Origin: Actinopolymorpha cephalotaxi
GTDB lineage: Bacteria; Actinomycetota; Actinomycetes; Propionibacteriales; Actinopolymorphaceae
Direction: 5' to 3'
Assembly: GCF_013408535.1 (NCBI RefSeq)
Contig: NZ_JACBZA010000001.1
Location: forward strand, 2,874,850-2,938,849
DNA length: 64,000 nt
The translations under genes and the position numbers were made by a program. Below, piece by piece: positions 41,058 to 50,500 of this stretch (positions are counted from its first letter, which is position 1; every line of letters begins with the position of its first letter). The notes beneath the pieces were generated by a model, which was not told where the DNA came from, did not search any database, and saw nothing but the letters and a program-made list of their open reading frames with translations.

Positions 41058-43148
41058 CTAGAGTTCCTGGACGGACGAGCCGCCGAGCCACTGGCCGATC
41101 CTGATGACGACGAACTCCGCCGGGCGGACCGGGCGGACGCCGATCTCCATGATCAGGCGGCCGTTGAGGATGTCGTCGTCGCTGTGCGTACTGCGGTCGC
41201 AGCGAACGAAGAACGCCTCCTCGGGCTTTGATCCCATCAGGGCGCCGTCCCGCCAGATCCGGGTGAGGAAGATCGTCACGCTGTCACGGATCCGTGCCCA
41301 CAGGCGTTCGTCGTTCGGCTCGAACACGTAGGGCTGGGTGCCCTCGTCGAGGGACTCCTCGAGGAAGATGAACAGCCGCCGGACGTTGATGTAGTTCCAC
41401 ATCGGGTCGCTGGTCAGGCAGCGGGCGCCGTAGATCCGCAGGCCGCGGTGCTGGGTGCGCAGGTCGCGCAGCACGTTGACGTTGACCGGGTTCAGGATCT
41501 CCTGCTGGCCCTTGGAGATCACCGCCTCGAAACCGAGGACCCCGCCGATCACCTCGTTCGCCGGCGCCTTGTGCACACCGCGGGTGTTGTCGGTACGGGC
41601 GTACACCCCGCAGATGTGCCCGCTCGGGCCGATCGCCCGCGGCGCGCCGGTGCGGTCGTCGGCGACCAGCACCCGCGGGTAGTAGAGCGCGGCGTACTTG
41701 CTGTCGTAGAGGTTGCGCTGGTCGGTGATCTGGGTCAGCGTCGCCGGTTGCCCGGCGGTCCCCGGCACCGGGTCCAGGACGGCGAACCGGTCCATCAGCA
41801 GCTCACACTGCTCGATCAGCGCGAGCTGTACTCCCTGGTCGGACACCCCGGGGGCGGCCAGGATCGCCACCTCGTCGACCTCCTCCAGCGCGAGCAGGCC
41901 GCTGCGCCGGCCGGGCCCGGGATCGGTGCCCACGAAGTCGGACGCGACCGGGGCGGACGTGCCGTCGCTGCCGCCGGTGCCGAAGGTGATCGCCCCGCCG
42001 AAGGTTCCGGCCGGGAAGCTGAACGGGTCGCTGCTCGCCGGGTCGGCCGGCAGCGTGGTGGTCCCGTCGCCGTAGACCACGAGGTTCGAGCCGGCCAGCA
42101 CGTCGCGGAAGTAGCGACCGGGGACCTGGGCGATGGTCATGCCCGAGAACCGTTCGGACACAGTCGTTCTGGCGGCGGCGTCGGTGTAGCTGACGGCGAG
42201 GCCGAACTCGCACGAGGACACCCGGGTGGGCGTTGCGCCGGCCGGGTCGTAGTCGGTGGCTCCCGGAGCGGGTCCGTCGACGGTGAGGACGGAGCCGGCC
42301 ACCGACAGGACCGGCCGGTAGAACTTGTCGGCGCCGGTGTCGATCTCGATCCACGCACCCGGATAGAAGCCGGCCGCGTTGAGCACCCGGAGCTTCGTGT
42401 CGCCCACCGCCGCGGAGTCGATGGCAACGAACTCGGTGCGCGCAGCGGCCTCCTGGGTGGCGGTGACCTGCAGGTCCCGGCCCCAGGAGCCCGGATCGTG
42501 GGCGGCCAACTGGATCGAGGCGATCGCCGAGACGGCCGGGGTCGCCGTTCCGGTGATCGCCCCGTCGGCGCCGAGACCGGTAGAACCGGTGAGAACCCCT
42601 GCCCCGCTGGGGAAGTCGACCGTGGTGGAGAACGCGGCGCCGACGGTGACCGTCCGGGTGCCGGCGTCGGTGGCGGTGACCGTGACGACGTCGGAGAGCA
42701 CCTCGATGCCGTCTCGCTCGGTCCGCAACTGCAGCGTGGTGCCCACCCCGATCCCGCGCAGCAGACCGGTGAGCTGGGCAGTGGTGGCGTTGCGGAGTAC
42801 GGCTGACCGGGTCGTGGTGGTGACGCCGCCGGTCGGCGCGGCGGTCGCGACGGTCGCTCCGCCCGGTACCACGCGCGAGACGTACAGCCGGCGGCCACCG
42901 TTGGCGAAGAAGCCGCGAACGCCGTCGGGCAGGTCGCGGAAGCCGTCCAGCATCGGGTCCGGGGGCAGCGCCCCGCCGAACGTTCGGACGAAACTGCCGT
43001 GGTCGGTGATCAGCAGTGGGCGACCGCTGATCGGACCGCGCCGGGTCAGGCCGACGAACCCGGTGGTGCTGGTGCCGACACCCTGGATGGGGCTTGGACC
43101 GGAGTTGACCTCTTGGACGATCACACCGGGAGCGAGGTACTCGACCAT
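41058..43148 (-). CDS. eCIS main sheath protein (Pvc2-like)
   Basis: 696 aa. N-terminus MVEYLAPGVIVQEVNSGPSP, then a large inserted beta domain (about 125-400). The conserved C-terminal sheath fold follows: PSGHICGVYARTDNTRGVHK, then LNPVNVNVLRDLRTQHRGLR, INVRRLFIFLEESLDEGTQP and GVRPVRPAEFVVIRIGQ. The last block is the strand that interlocks subunits and marks the family. It has its own ribosome binding site (AAGGAA) in a 19-bp gap. The contractile outer layer of the particle. Confidence 0.96.
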   Translation of the reverse strand: MVEYLAPGVIVQEVNSGPSPIQGVGTSTTGFVGLTRRGPISGRPLLITDHGSFVRTFGGALPPDPMLDGFRDLPDGVRGFFANGGRRLYVSRVVPGGATVATAAPTGGVTTTTRSAVLRNATTAQLTGLLRGIGVGTTLQLRTERDGIEVLSDVVTVTATDAGTRTVTVGAAFSTTVDFPSGAGVLTGSTGLGADGAITGTATPAVSAIASIQLAAHDPGSWGRDLQVTATQEAAARTEFVAIDSAAVGDTKLRVLNAAGFYPGAWIEIDTGADKFYRPVLSVAGSVLTVDGPAPGATDYDPAGATPTRVSSCEFGLAVSYTDAAARTTVSERFSGMTIAQVPGRYFRDVLAGSNLVVYGDGTTTLPADPASSDPFSFPAGTFGGAITFGTGGSDGTSAPVASDFVGTDPGPGRRSGLLALEEVDEVAILAAPGVSDQGVQLALIEQCELLMDRFAVLDPVPGTAGQPATLTQITDQRNLYDSKYAALYYPRVLVADDRTGAPRAIGPSGHICGVYARTDNTRGVHKAPANEVIGGVLGFEAVISKGQQEILNPVNVNVLRDLRTQHRGLRIYGARCLTSDPMWNYINVRRLFIFLEESLDEGTQPYVFEPNDERLWARIRDSVTIFLTRIWRDGALMGSKPEEAFFVRCDRSTHSDDDILNGRLIMEIGVRPVRPAEFVVIRIGQWLGGSSVQEL

Positions 43149-43167
43149 GACGGTTCCTTCGTGAGTC

Positions 43168-44253
43168 TTACGGGGTGGCGAGGTCGACGATGATCGGGCC
43201 GCCGCCCGGATCGATCGCGGTGGTGAGGGCGGGCCCGGTTCCGGCGGGGCCGGTCGCGGTCAGTTGGAGTGCGGCGAGGTTGCGGACGCCGGCCAGCCGT
43301 ACGTGGCCGCCCAGGTCCGAAACCGCATGTGGGGAACGGATCTCGCTGCTGGTGCCGTCGTCGATCCGGACGGCGGCGGTGCTCGTCAGCCCGGTCAGCG
43401 GCGAGTCGAGCAGCAGAACGCCGTCCCCCGCTCGCGGTGCCCGGGTGAGCACCGGAGACGGTCCGGTGAGCGTGACGCCGTGGCCGGTGACCGGGGCGCC
43501 GCCAGGGGCGCTGTGCACGACCGGGCTCCGCAGCAACACCTGCCCCGGATCGGGTCCGGGCCCCTGGACGACGACGTGCTCGCGAACCGGGGCGGCACCG
43601 AACTCCAGGACGGTCCCGGCTCCGATTCCCGCCGAACTGGCGAGGACGACGCTGACGGCGCCCGCGACCACCGGCTCGGCCAGCGTCGTGACCGGGCCCG
43701 CGGTGAGCGTGCACTCCCGGACGACGAGCCCGGCAGCGTGGTCGCGAGCCAGCGGGGTACGCAGCGCGAGGGCGAAGGGTGCGCCGGCCACTCCCGTTCC
43801 GGCGGTGACGGTGGCGGCCGGAACCACCGGGAAGGGGAAACCGACGCGCCGGACCGTGCCGGTGATCGTACGTACCGGATCGTCCAGTTCCCAGGCAGGC
43901 ATGTGCACCGGCAGCGGCGCGCCGGTCGGCACCGAGAAGTCGCGGCGGATCACCGGCTCCCCCGGCACCGCCAGTTCCACGGTGATCGTGGTGAACGGCA
44001 CCGACGATCGCAGCACGAGATCGGGCCGCCCGGCGACCACCAGGAACCCTCCGGAAGCGATCCGGGCCCGGGCGTGCGGATGACCGGTGCGGACGGACGG
44101 CTGAGCCGCCCGGGCCGGGAACGGCCGGCCCGTTGCGGCCCGCACCAGCGGCACGATCACCAGGACGGCGTCCAGCGTCTCCTCCCGACCGGCCACCGCG
44201 TAGGTGCGGGCCGAGGTGGCGACGGTCGTGACGCCGGTGACGGGGGTGCTCAC
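43168..44253 (-). CDS. eCIS-associated beta-rich protein, unknown
   Basis: 361 aa from GTG 44253, which overlaps the DUF4255 stop as GTGA; a longer open frame upstream is a shadow of DUF4255. The sequence is strongly beta and rich in Val, Thr, Pro and Gly (TITVELAVPGEPVIRRDFSV, HVRLAGVRNLAALQLTATGP), with no signal peptide, TM segment or Cys. The N-terminal part resembles carboxypeptidase-regulatory-like beta sandwiches only loosely. Sitting between cap and sheath genes, it may decorate the sheath or help it assemble. Not recognised. Confidence 0.7.
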   Translation of the reverse strand: MSTPVTGVTTVATSARTYAVAGREETLDAVLVIVPLVRAATGRPFPARAAQPSVRTGHPHARARIASGGFLVVAGRPDLVLRSSVPFTTITVELAVPGEPVIRRDFSVPTGAPLPVHMPAWELDDPVRTITGTVRRVGFPFPVVPAATVTAGTGVAGAPFALALRTPLARDHAAGLVVRECTLTAGPVTTLAEPVVAGAVSVVLASSAGIGAGTVLEFGAAPVREHVVVQGPGPDPGQVLLRSPVVHSAPGGAPVTGHGVTLTGPSPVLTRAPRAGDGVLLLDSPLTGLTSTAAVRIDDGTSSEIRSPHAVSDLGGHVRLAGVRNLAALQLTATGPAGTGPALTTAIDPGGGPIIVDLATP

Positions 44254-44840
44254 GTGACCCCCACGATCTGCGCGTAGCCGGAGTGCCGGGACAGCGCCGG
44301 AGGACCGGCGGACGGCGCCAGGTGCGAGTCGATGCTCACGCCGTCCACGATCAGGCTGAACGCGGCGCGCTGCTGGCTCTGCAGGGACCACCAGAGGGTG
44401 TTCTGCTCCGCGGTGCCGGACATCTCGATGCTGAGCTTCATCGTCGTCGGCGTACCGGCCAGGGCCCCGCGCAGTGAACTCCCGCCGAGCTGCGCATGGT
44501 CACGCACCACCTGGATGGCGCGGCCCATCAGGGTGTGCTCGGTCAGGACCGCCGAGTGCATGGGGGCGACCAGGTAGTGCAGCTGCAGCGACGTCGACCG
44601 GCGCTCGGTCTCCTGCGGCGAGATCCGCCGTCCGGACTGGTTGGCCAGGTCGGGCTGCAGCACCACCCGGTAGAGCCACACCGACAGCGCGTCGGTGACG
44701 ACGGCGACCTCGAGCTCCCGCGGCGAGCGCAGGTCGACCGGGACGCCGTTGAGCGTGGCGTCGGGGTCGTCGGTGATGTGCTCCTTGAACAGGTCGCGCA
44801 AGGAGAGCGATGCACCACGGATCGCCGCGTAGTCCGTCAC
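44250..44840 (-). CDS. DUF4255 eCIS cap/terminator protein (Pvc16-like)
   Basis: 196 aa from GTG 44840; an in-frame stop a few codons upstream rules out longer starts. It reads MTDYAAIRGASLSLRDLFKE, then LYRVVLQPDLANQSGRRISP and LQLHYLVAPMHSAVLTEHTL followed by MGRAIQVVRDHAQL, the DUF4255/Pvc16 N-terminal domain pattern. In relatives this protein caps the tube and sheath end. It is the first gene of the 22-gene minus-strand run, and its upstream region should hold the operon promoter. Confidence 0.9.
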   Translation of the reverse strand: MTDYAAIRGASLSLRDLFKEHITDDPDATLNGVPVDLRSPRELEVAVVTDALSVWLYRVVLQPDLANQSGRRISPQETERRSTSLQLHYLVAPMHSAVLTEHTLMGRAIQVVRDHAQLGGSSLRGALAGTPTTMKLSIEMSGTAEQNTLWWSLQSQQRAAFSLIVDGVSIDSHLAPSAGPPALSRHSGYAQIVGVT

Positions 44841-45112
44841 GAGGCCCAGCGAAACCGGCGGCCGTCACCCCACCGTTACGGGCGCGCGGCGAAGGCGTTT
44901 TCCACATCGAGCCCTGGTACTTGACAGCCCTCGGGGCCCGCCGTCATCGTGACGGGAAGATCTTGGGGGGTGGTGGTGGGCCGGCAGTGTGAGATCGCCA
45001 CGGGCGTTGCCCAGACCAGGTGCTCGACCCTGGACTTCACGACCGCGGGAAAACCGAACTGTGGTGTCGAACTCGCGACGGATGCGTGACGGTTCGCAAA
45101 GATCGTCGTTCC
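44841..45112. promoter_or_regulatory. Divergent control region of the eCIS run and the regulator genes
   Basis: 272 bp between the first eCIS gene (minus) and the 74-aa gene (plus). A perfect TTGACA lies at 44921-44926 on the plus strand, but the hexamer 17 bp on (TCATCG) is a poor -10, so a plus promoter here is tentative. A G-rich run lies at about 44964-44982. No clear minus-strand promoter could be chosen by eye. Confidence 0.4.
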
Positions 45113-45337
45113 ATGACGAAGCAATCCGAGCAATCGAAGCCGTCGGCAGCCGTCTGGATCCTGCGTATCGAGAATCAGCCGAACGCACCGATGATTACTG
45201 TGATGAGCCGGTCCGAACTGCTTGCCCCGGGACCGGACACGGTTGCCCGGTATCGCGACATCGACAGCGCGACCGGCGCGATCGCCGAATCTGCCGCCCA
45301 GTTTCTCAAGCGGTGCGCCTGCCACCCGGATGACTGA
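45113..45337 (+). CDS. Small unknown protein next to the SARP gene
   Basis: 74 aa from ATG 45113. The frame is open further upstream, but that part reads like non-coding sequence. It begins MTKQSEQSKPSAAVWILRIE, followed by ITVMSRSELLAPGPDTVARY and a C-terminal helix with AQFLKRCACHPDD. The pattern of a short strand pair and a helix fits small regulator-associated actinobacterial proteins, but I cannot name a family. No strong ribosome binding site. It is 39 bp upstream of the SARP gene and probably cotranscribed. Confidence 0.5.
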   Translation: MTKQSEQSKPSAAVWILRIENQPNAPMITVMSRSELLAPGPDTVARYRDIDSATGAIAESAAQFLKRCACHPDD

Positions 45338-45376
45338 CTCGTCGGTCCTCCATTCGATCTCTCATCAGGACATCTC

Positions 45377-46225
45377 ATGTTCACATCTTTGATCGACGAA
45401 CTGACCGACGAACAAGCGCCGGACGGAATCCTTCATCTGTTCGGGGGACCGTACTTCCGCCACCAGGGAAGGCGCTTCGACGTTCCCGAGGGAAGCAAAC
45501 GACTGCTCGTGCTGGTCGCACTGAGGAAGGGCCGGCTGTCCCGGCGGGCGGTTGCCGGCGCACTCTGGCCGGTCGGCGAGGACGAACGCGCCGCCGGAAA
45601 TCTACGTTCGGCACTGTGGCGGCTCAACAAGGCCGGCATCGACATCATCGACGCTGACAAGAACTGCTTGTCACTGCGCGAGGGTGTCGCCATCGACGTG
45701 TCCCTGGTGACCTCGTGGGCAGGACGGCTGATCGTGGGCAACCCCACGCCGGCCGACCTGAGCGTTCTTCCCGAGAGCGTGGACAGCCTCGACCTCCTGC
45801 CCGGCTGGTACGACGACTGGATCTCGCTCGAGCGGGAGTCGGTTCGTCAGAGTGTGCTGCACGGCCTGGAGGCCCTCGTCTGTCAGCTCATCGTGCGAGA
45901 GCGGTTCGCCGAAGCCGTGACGGCATCGATGATGGCGGTGACAGCGGACCCGCTGCGGGAAACTGCGCAACGCTCACTGATGCAGGCCCATCTTGCCGAG
46001 GGGAACCTCGCCGAGGCGTACAAGGCGTACCAGTGCTACCGCCGCCGGCTGTGGGACGAGTTGCAGATTCATCCGGGCCAGGAGCTCCGCGGACTCCTCG
46101 GTCGCGCGGTGACCGGGGCGGTGGCCACGCCCACGTATGTCCCCGCACCTTCGGGCCTCGGTCACCAGCCACACGTTTCCGTTCCCGAATCACATCAACC
46201 CCTCCCCCGACCGGTCGCACAGTAG
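45377..46225 (+). CDS. SARP-type regulator (winged helix + BTAD)
   Basis: 282 aa from ATG 45377, with AGGA upstream. The N-terminal OmpR-like winged helix covers about residues 20-95 (ILHLFGGPYFRHQGRRFDVP, GRLSRRAVAGALWPVGEDER followed by AAGNLRSALWRLN). It is followed by a bacterial transcriptional activator domain (ERESVRQSVLHGLEALVCQL, DPLRETAQRSLMQAHLAEGN, YRRRLWDELQIHPGQELRGL). There is no NB-ARC part, so it is a small SARP. SARPs activate nearby clusters by binding direct heptameric repeats. Its place at the head of the eCIS run makes it a candidate activator of that run. Confidence 0.88.
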   Translation: MFTSLIDELTDEQAPDGILHLFGGPYFRHQGRRFDVPEGSKRLLVLVALRKGRLSRRAVAGALWPVGEDERAAGNLRSALWRLNKAGIDIIDADKNCLSLREGVAIDVSLVTSWAGRLIVGNPTPADLSVLPESVDSLDLLPGWYDDWISLERESVRQSVLHGLEALVCQLIVRERFAEAVTASMMAVTADPLRETAQRSLMQAHLAEGNLAEAYKAYQCYRRRLWDELQIHPGQELRGLLGRAVTGAVATPTYVPAPSGLGHQPHVSVPESHQPLPRPVAQ

Positions 46226-46380
46226 ACGAGACCCATCGGACGAAAGACCATACGCATGCGGGCCTCCGGACTCGCTCGTGGACATCGCGCGTGCCCGAAG
46301 TCTCGCCGGTAGTGTCCGACACCAACCGGCCCCTGAGAGGACTCACCTCGGGGACACCCGGCGTACCGACGACCGGCGTG

Positions 46381-47292
46381 TCACGGAGTGCCGGCAATGC
46401 TGAGACTGCCGATGCCCGGGCGCCACGCCACGAATCGCTGACCGACGACGTCGCGAACGAGTGAGTGATCCGTCGGTTGAGGGGGCTCGGCTACTCGTCG
46501 CGGTTGTCCCCCCGCCAGAACCAGGCCGCACTCGCGGGCAACGAGCACTGCCCTGAGGCGGTCGCGAACACCGAGCTTGCGATAAAGATGGTCCAGGTGG
46601 ACATGCACCGTCCGCGGGGAGATCGCCAGTCGCCGGGCGATCGCCTCAGCGGTGAGCCCTTCGGCCAGCAACTGCAGGACAGCGAGCTGACGACCGGTCA
46701 GTCCGAGAGACACAGCGGTCGGGGATACGTCAGGTTTTCCTGCGGCACGTTCATCGAGAACGTTGGCCTGGCGAGCCAACAGGCACAGCAGGGGCTGGAC
46801 TCTGCGCGCCAGACTGACGTCCTCGTCGGAGAAGTCCTGGCCGGACTTCGCTATCACGAAGGCGCGGTACGTCGCCGCACGCGAGATCCGGTAAGGAATC
46901 GAGATCTGCTGCTCGAAGCCGTCGTCCAGCAGCTCCGCGCGGAGAAACGAAAGAGCTCGTTTGTTCTCCGCGTTCTGCGGCACCCGTCCGATCGACGTCG
47001 CCGTAGGGTCCTGGGTCACGGCGAACCACCTGATCAGCGGATGCCGGGTCATCATCTCGGCCCACACGCCCATCGCATCCGGACGAGGCCAGCCCGGAAC
47101 AGGCTCGTTCAGGTGGAAGCCGTAGCTCCCGTCACCGTCGCGCCACTGCCAGGTGGACACCACGCACGGAAAGGAGGACTGGAAGGTCTCGAGGAGCAGG
47201 TCCACCGGGAAACCGGTTGAAGGGGAAGCCAGGGAATCACCGATCACGTCGACCCACGGCCTGAACCGTCGCTCAAGGCTTGTTCCGGTCAT
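46381..47292 (-). CDS. LuxR-family regulator with GAF-like sensor part
   Basis: 303 aa. The C-terminal LuxR helix-turn-helix is clear (LGLTGRQLAVLQLLAEGLTA, then EAIARRLAISPRTVHVHLDH and LYRKLGVRDRLRAVL). It is followed by an unusual ~55-residue Pro/Arg-rich tail. The first ~190 residues look like a GAF-like domain (PYRISRAATYRAFVIAKSGQ, DFSDEDVSLARRVQPLLCLL). The gene converges on the SARP gene with 155 bp between stops. The signal is unknown. Confidence 0.85.
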   Translation of the reverse strand: MTGTSLERRFRPWVDVIGDSLASPSTGFPVDLLLETFQSSFPCVVSTWQWRDGDGSYGFHLNEPVPGWPRPDAMGVWAEMMTRHPLIRWFAVTQDPTATSIGRVPQNAENKRALSFLRAELLDDGFEQQISIPYRISRAATYRAFVIAKSGQDFSDEDVSLARRVQPLLCLLARQANVLDERAAGKPDVSPTAVSLGLTGRQLAVLQLLAEGLTAEAIARRLAISPRTVHVHLDHLYRKLGVRDRLRAVLVARECGLVLAGGQPRRVAEPPQPTDHSLVRDVVGQRFVAWRPGIGSLSIAGTP

Positions 47293-47511
47293 CGCATCAC
47301 CACGGCGCCGTATCCGAATCGAATGCTTACCTCAGTGGGACAGAGGTGGCAACAGGTTAGCTTCTCCGGGCACGGAAGGGATCAAGATTTCAGATCCTCG
47401 CCCCTGGTCTCCGTGCACTGTCCCGCTCGAGTGCCGGCCGCCGGCTGCCTCCCGGGCGGATCGCGGCGCTCGTCGCCGAGGAGACCACGGCAGTGGCCTG
47501 CGAAACGGGCA

Positions 47512-47554
47512 GGCCCGCGCGTAGTGGCGCGAGAGACGCCACTACGCGCGGGCC
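47512..47554. terminator. Perfect 18-bp hairpin
   Basis: Two 18-base arms (GGCCCGCGCGTAGTGGCG and its exact complement) enclose a 7-base loop (CGAGAGA). It lies 25 bp after the stop of the minus-strand phosphoesterase gene at 47579 and before the LuxR gene promoter region. It lacks a strong T tract, as is common in high-GC bacteria. Likely the terminator of the phosphoesterase gene. Confidence 0.75.
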
Positions 47555-47578
47555 CTTACAGTGTGGGCCGAGCCTGTG

Positions 47579-50500
47579 TCATCGTTCGGTTGGCGCGGTC
47601 TTGGACCGCTCTGGGAAGTAGGGGAAGAGCGGAGCGTCGGGCCCCCATGGTCCGGGGCCGCCATTGACGTCGGCTGTGACGAAGACGCTCGGCTGGGACG
47701 CGGTGATGCCGCCGCTGGTCGAGCGTGCCGTCACGATCCAGGCGTACGGGGTGGCCGGCCCGAGTTTCGCCCAGGTCACCGACGCCACCTCGCCGGAGGG
47801 CACCGACGTCTGGCCGATCAGTTCCGTCGGCGTGTAGAGCGCCAGCACATCGGACTTGAACGTGGTGGTCCGGCTGTTCAGATCGATCGGAAGCACCATG
47901 TTGTCCTCGTGCCCGTCGTAGCGGAGGCCGGGGTCGAACTCGGTGGCGCCGAAGTCGTTCAGGAACGGCGAGTAGGTGCTCACCTTCAACTCGGCGCGAT
48001 CCACGTCGATCTGTAGCAACCGCATGAAGCTCGCGCCGAAGTTGAGCGGGTCGGTGGGGTTGTAGCCGCCGACCTCGGTGAGACCGACCCGGCCTGCCGT
48101 CACGCTGTAGGACTGGTAGTCGGCCATCAGTTCGACGACGCCGTTGCCGACCACCTGGCCGACCTGTGGCTTGACGTTGGTGGCGACTCCATGGACGTGG
48201 CCGGCGAGGATGAGGAACACGTTGGGGTTGGGCTGGACGATCTGCTTGAAGAGCGACGAGCCGTCGGGGTCGGCGAACTGGCCGGTGCGCCCGTCACGTT
48301 GGATGCTCGCGTTCAGGTAGTCGTGGGACAGCAGGATCCCGTTGCGGTCCGGGTACCGCTTGAAGATGGAGTCGGCCCACCTGGCCTCCTCCTTGTTGAT
48401 GCCGTACGACAAGGCGACGACCACGAAGTCACGACCGCCCGCGGAGAACAGGTCGTAGTGGTTCTCGTTGTCGCCCTCGCGCCACGGGCCGCCGTACGCA
48501 CCGTTCTTCCAGTTCTGGCTGGCTGCTGCGTACCGGGCGGGACCGTAGTACTGGTTGTAGGTGGCGTTGGGGCCGGTCTCGTGGCCGTACCAGTTGTCGT
48601 GGTTGCCGGCGAGCAGGCCGTTCGGGACGTCGGTGTCGTCGAGGATCTTCTGCAGGCGGCTGGACAGCTCGAACTCCCGGATCGCCTGCTGTTGCTTCTC
48701 GGGCGTGGTCGGCTGGGCGAGGTTATTGTTGGTGATGTCGCCGGTGTTTGCGACATAGGCGATCTTCCGCGCAGCGGCATTGTCCCTGATCCAACGGGGG
48801 ATGTCGCCGTACGCCTTCTCCCACACCGCACGCTCGGCCGCCGAGTGCGCCGGCAGCGTGGCGCCTTCTGACAGGTACTGGGTGTCGCTCATGTGGACGA
48901 TGGCGAAGTCGTAGTCCGCGGGATCCTTGAAGCGGTCCCCGGCTCCGGAATCGATGTCGTCGGCGAACGGGTCCTCCCCGGTGACCATCACGTGCACCCG
49001 CTGAACGTCGACGTACCGGTCGGTGACGGTGGCGGTCAGCACCGTGTTGCCCCTGAGAGCACCACGGCTACGGGCGAGTGGGTCCCACGAGGACGTCTGA
49101 GTGTTCCACGCCCACAACCTCGCCAGTCGCTCCGGGTCGATGACACCCTCCCACCGCAGCACGGGAGCGTCGACGTGACCCTGGATCGGGATGTCGAACC
49201 GTTGGAAGGTGACGCCCCCTGCGGTGGGGGCGTCGATCATGGCGCCGTCGCCGGGCGCCAGAGCCCTGGTGTCGCCGATGTTCGACTCACCGGGAACACT
49301 CAGGGTCGTCGGCACGGCGTCGCTCTTGCCCTGCCAGCCCATGCTCGCGGGGAGGATCTTCGCCTGCGAGAACGTCGCGGTGACCGCGCCGCCGTCCGGC
49401 TCGGAGACCCTTGCCGACAGCTTCACCGTGCGGGGCTGCCCGGTCGCGCCCGACGCCGGCGAGATCTCGGCCGGGACGTCGGGAATCGCGGCGGAGGTGA
49501 AGACCACCTCGCGCGTGGCCTTGTTGCCCAGAGAGTCGCTCGCGGTCACCGCAAGGGTGTGGTCGCCGGCGGACAGCCCGGGTCCGACCAGGTCGCCGAC
49601 CTGGATGGGGTCGCCGTCCAGGGTGACGTCCGGGCCGGAGCGGACGGAGGAGGGGTCCTGCACCTGCACACCGAGCGGGACGGACGAGGTGATCCGCCGG
49701 CCCGCTTCAGGTGTGCTGGCCGCAACGACGGGGGCGGTGTTGTCCGTCACCAGCAGCCGAGTGGCGACCTGGCCGGCACCCGACGTCCCGGCGATGGTGT
49801 GGTTCCCGTCGGCCAGCTTGGTGGTGTCGACGTCGGCCCGTAGGCCACCGGCCGGTCCGTCGACGAGGAAGTTGAGGTCGATCTCTGCCAGCAAGTTGTG
49901 GTTGGACCCGCAGTTGCCGTCACCCATGTTGTACGTCTGCTTGATCATCTGGCCGGTGGCGGTGCCCCGAGCCGGCGTGAGCGAGATGGCCGAGATCGCG
50001 AAGTCGTCCCGGTTGCAGCCGGTCGCGGGTGTGCCGGTGACGACGTCGATCGTGTTCATGCCCGGGGTGAGCCACTCGTTGGGGATCGGCAGGTCGACGC
50101 GCTCGTTGACGAAGTCACCGCCGATCAGCCTCTCCATACCGTTCACGCGCACCGTGTTGAGGAACGCGTCGTCGATCGAGTTCGACCCCACGGTGAAGGT
50201 GAGCATCGCCTCACCCGACCCGAGGGTCTTCTCGACGTGAACGGCGGGCGCGTCGATCGTGTAGTGCAGCTCGGCCTCACGGAGCAGGACCGTGTTGGAG
50301 CCGCAGTTGCCGTCGCCCATCGCATAGGTTCCAGCGATGTCGTGGCCGGTGATCGTGGCGCCCTCGAGGGACAGCTCCAGGTTGGAGATGGTGAAGTCGT
50401 CGCGGTTGATTCCACAGGTGGCGTTGATGTCGCCCGTGACGACCTTGATCACGTTCTCGCCGGGTACGAGCCAGCGCGCGGGTACAGCGGCGTTGACCTG

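Noticed and set aside
10773-44840. The tail cluster as part of an intact prophage
   Set aside because: No capsid, portal, terminase, integrase or attachment site is visible. The ATPase and DUF4255 cap genes are eCIS markers, so the particle is tail-only.
10773-44840. The cluster as a type VI secretion system
   Set aside because: No TssJ/L/M membrane-complex genes and no ClpV-type ATPase. The host is probably Gram-positive, and the sheath is a single protein of phage type rather than a TssB/TssC pair.
47512-47554. Hairpin as one end of an inverted-repeat mobile element
   Set aside because: The arms are adjacent with a 7-base loop directly after a gene end. No second copy or transposase is nearby, so a terminator is the simpler reading.
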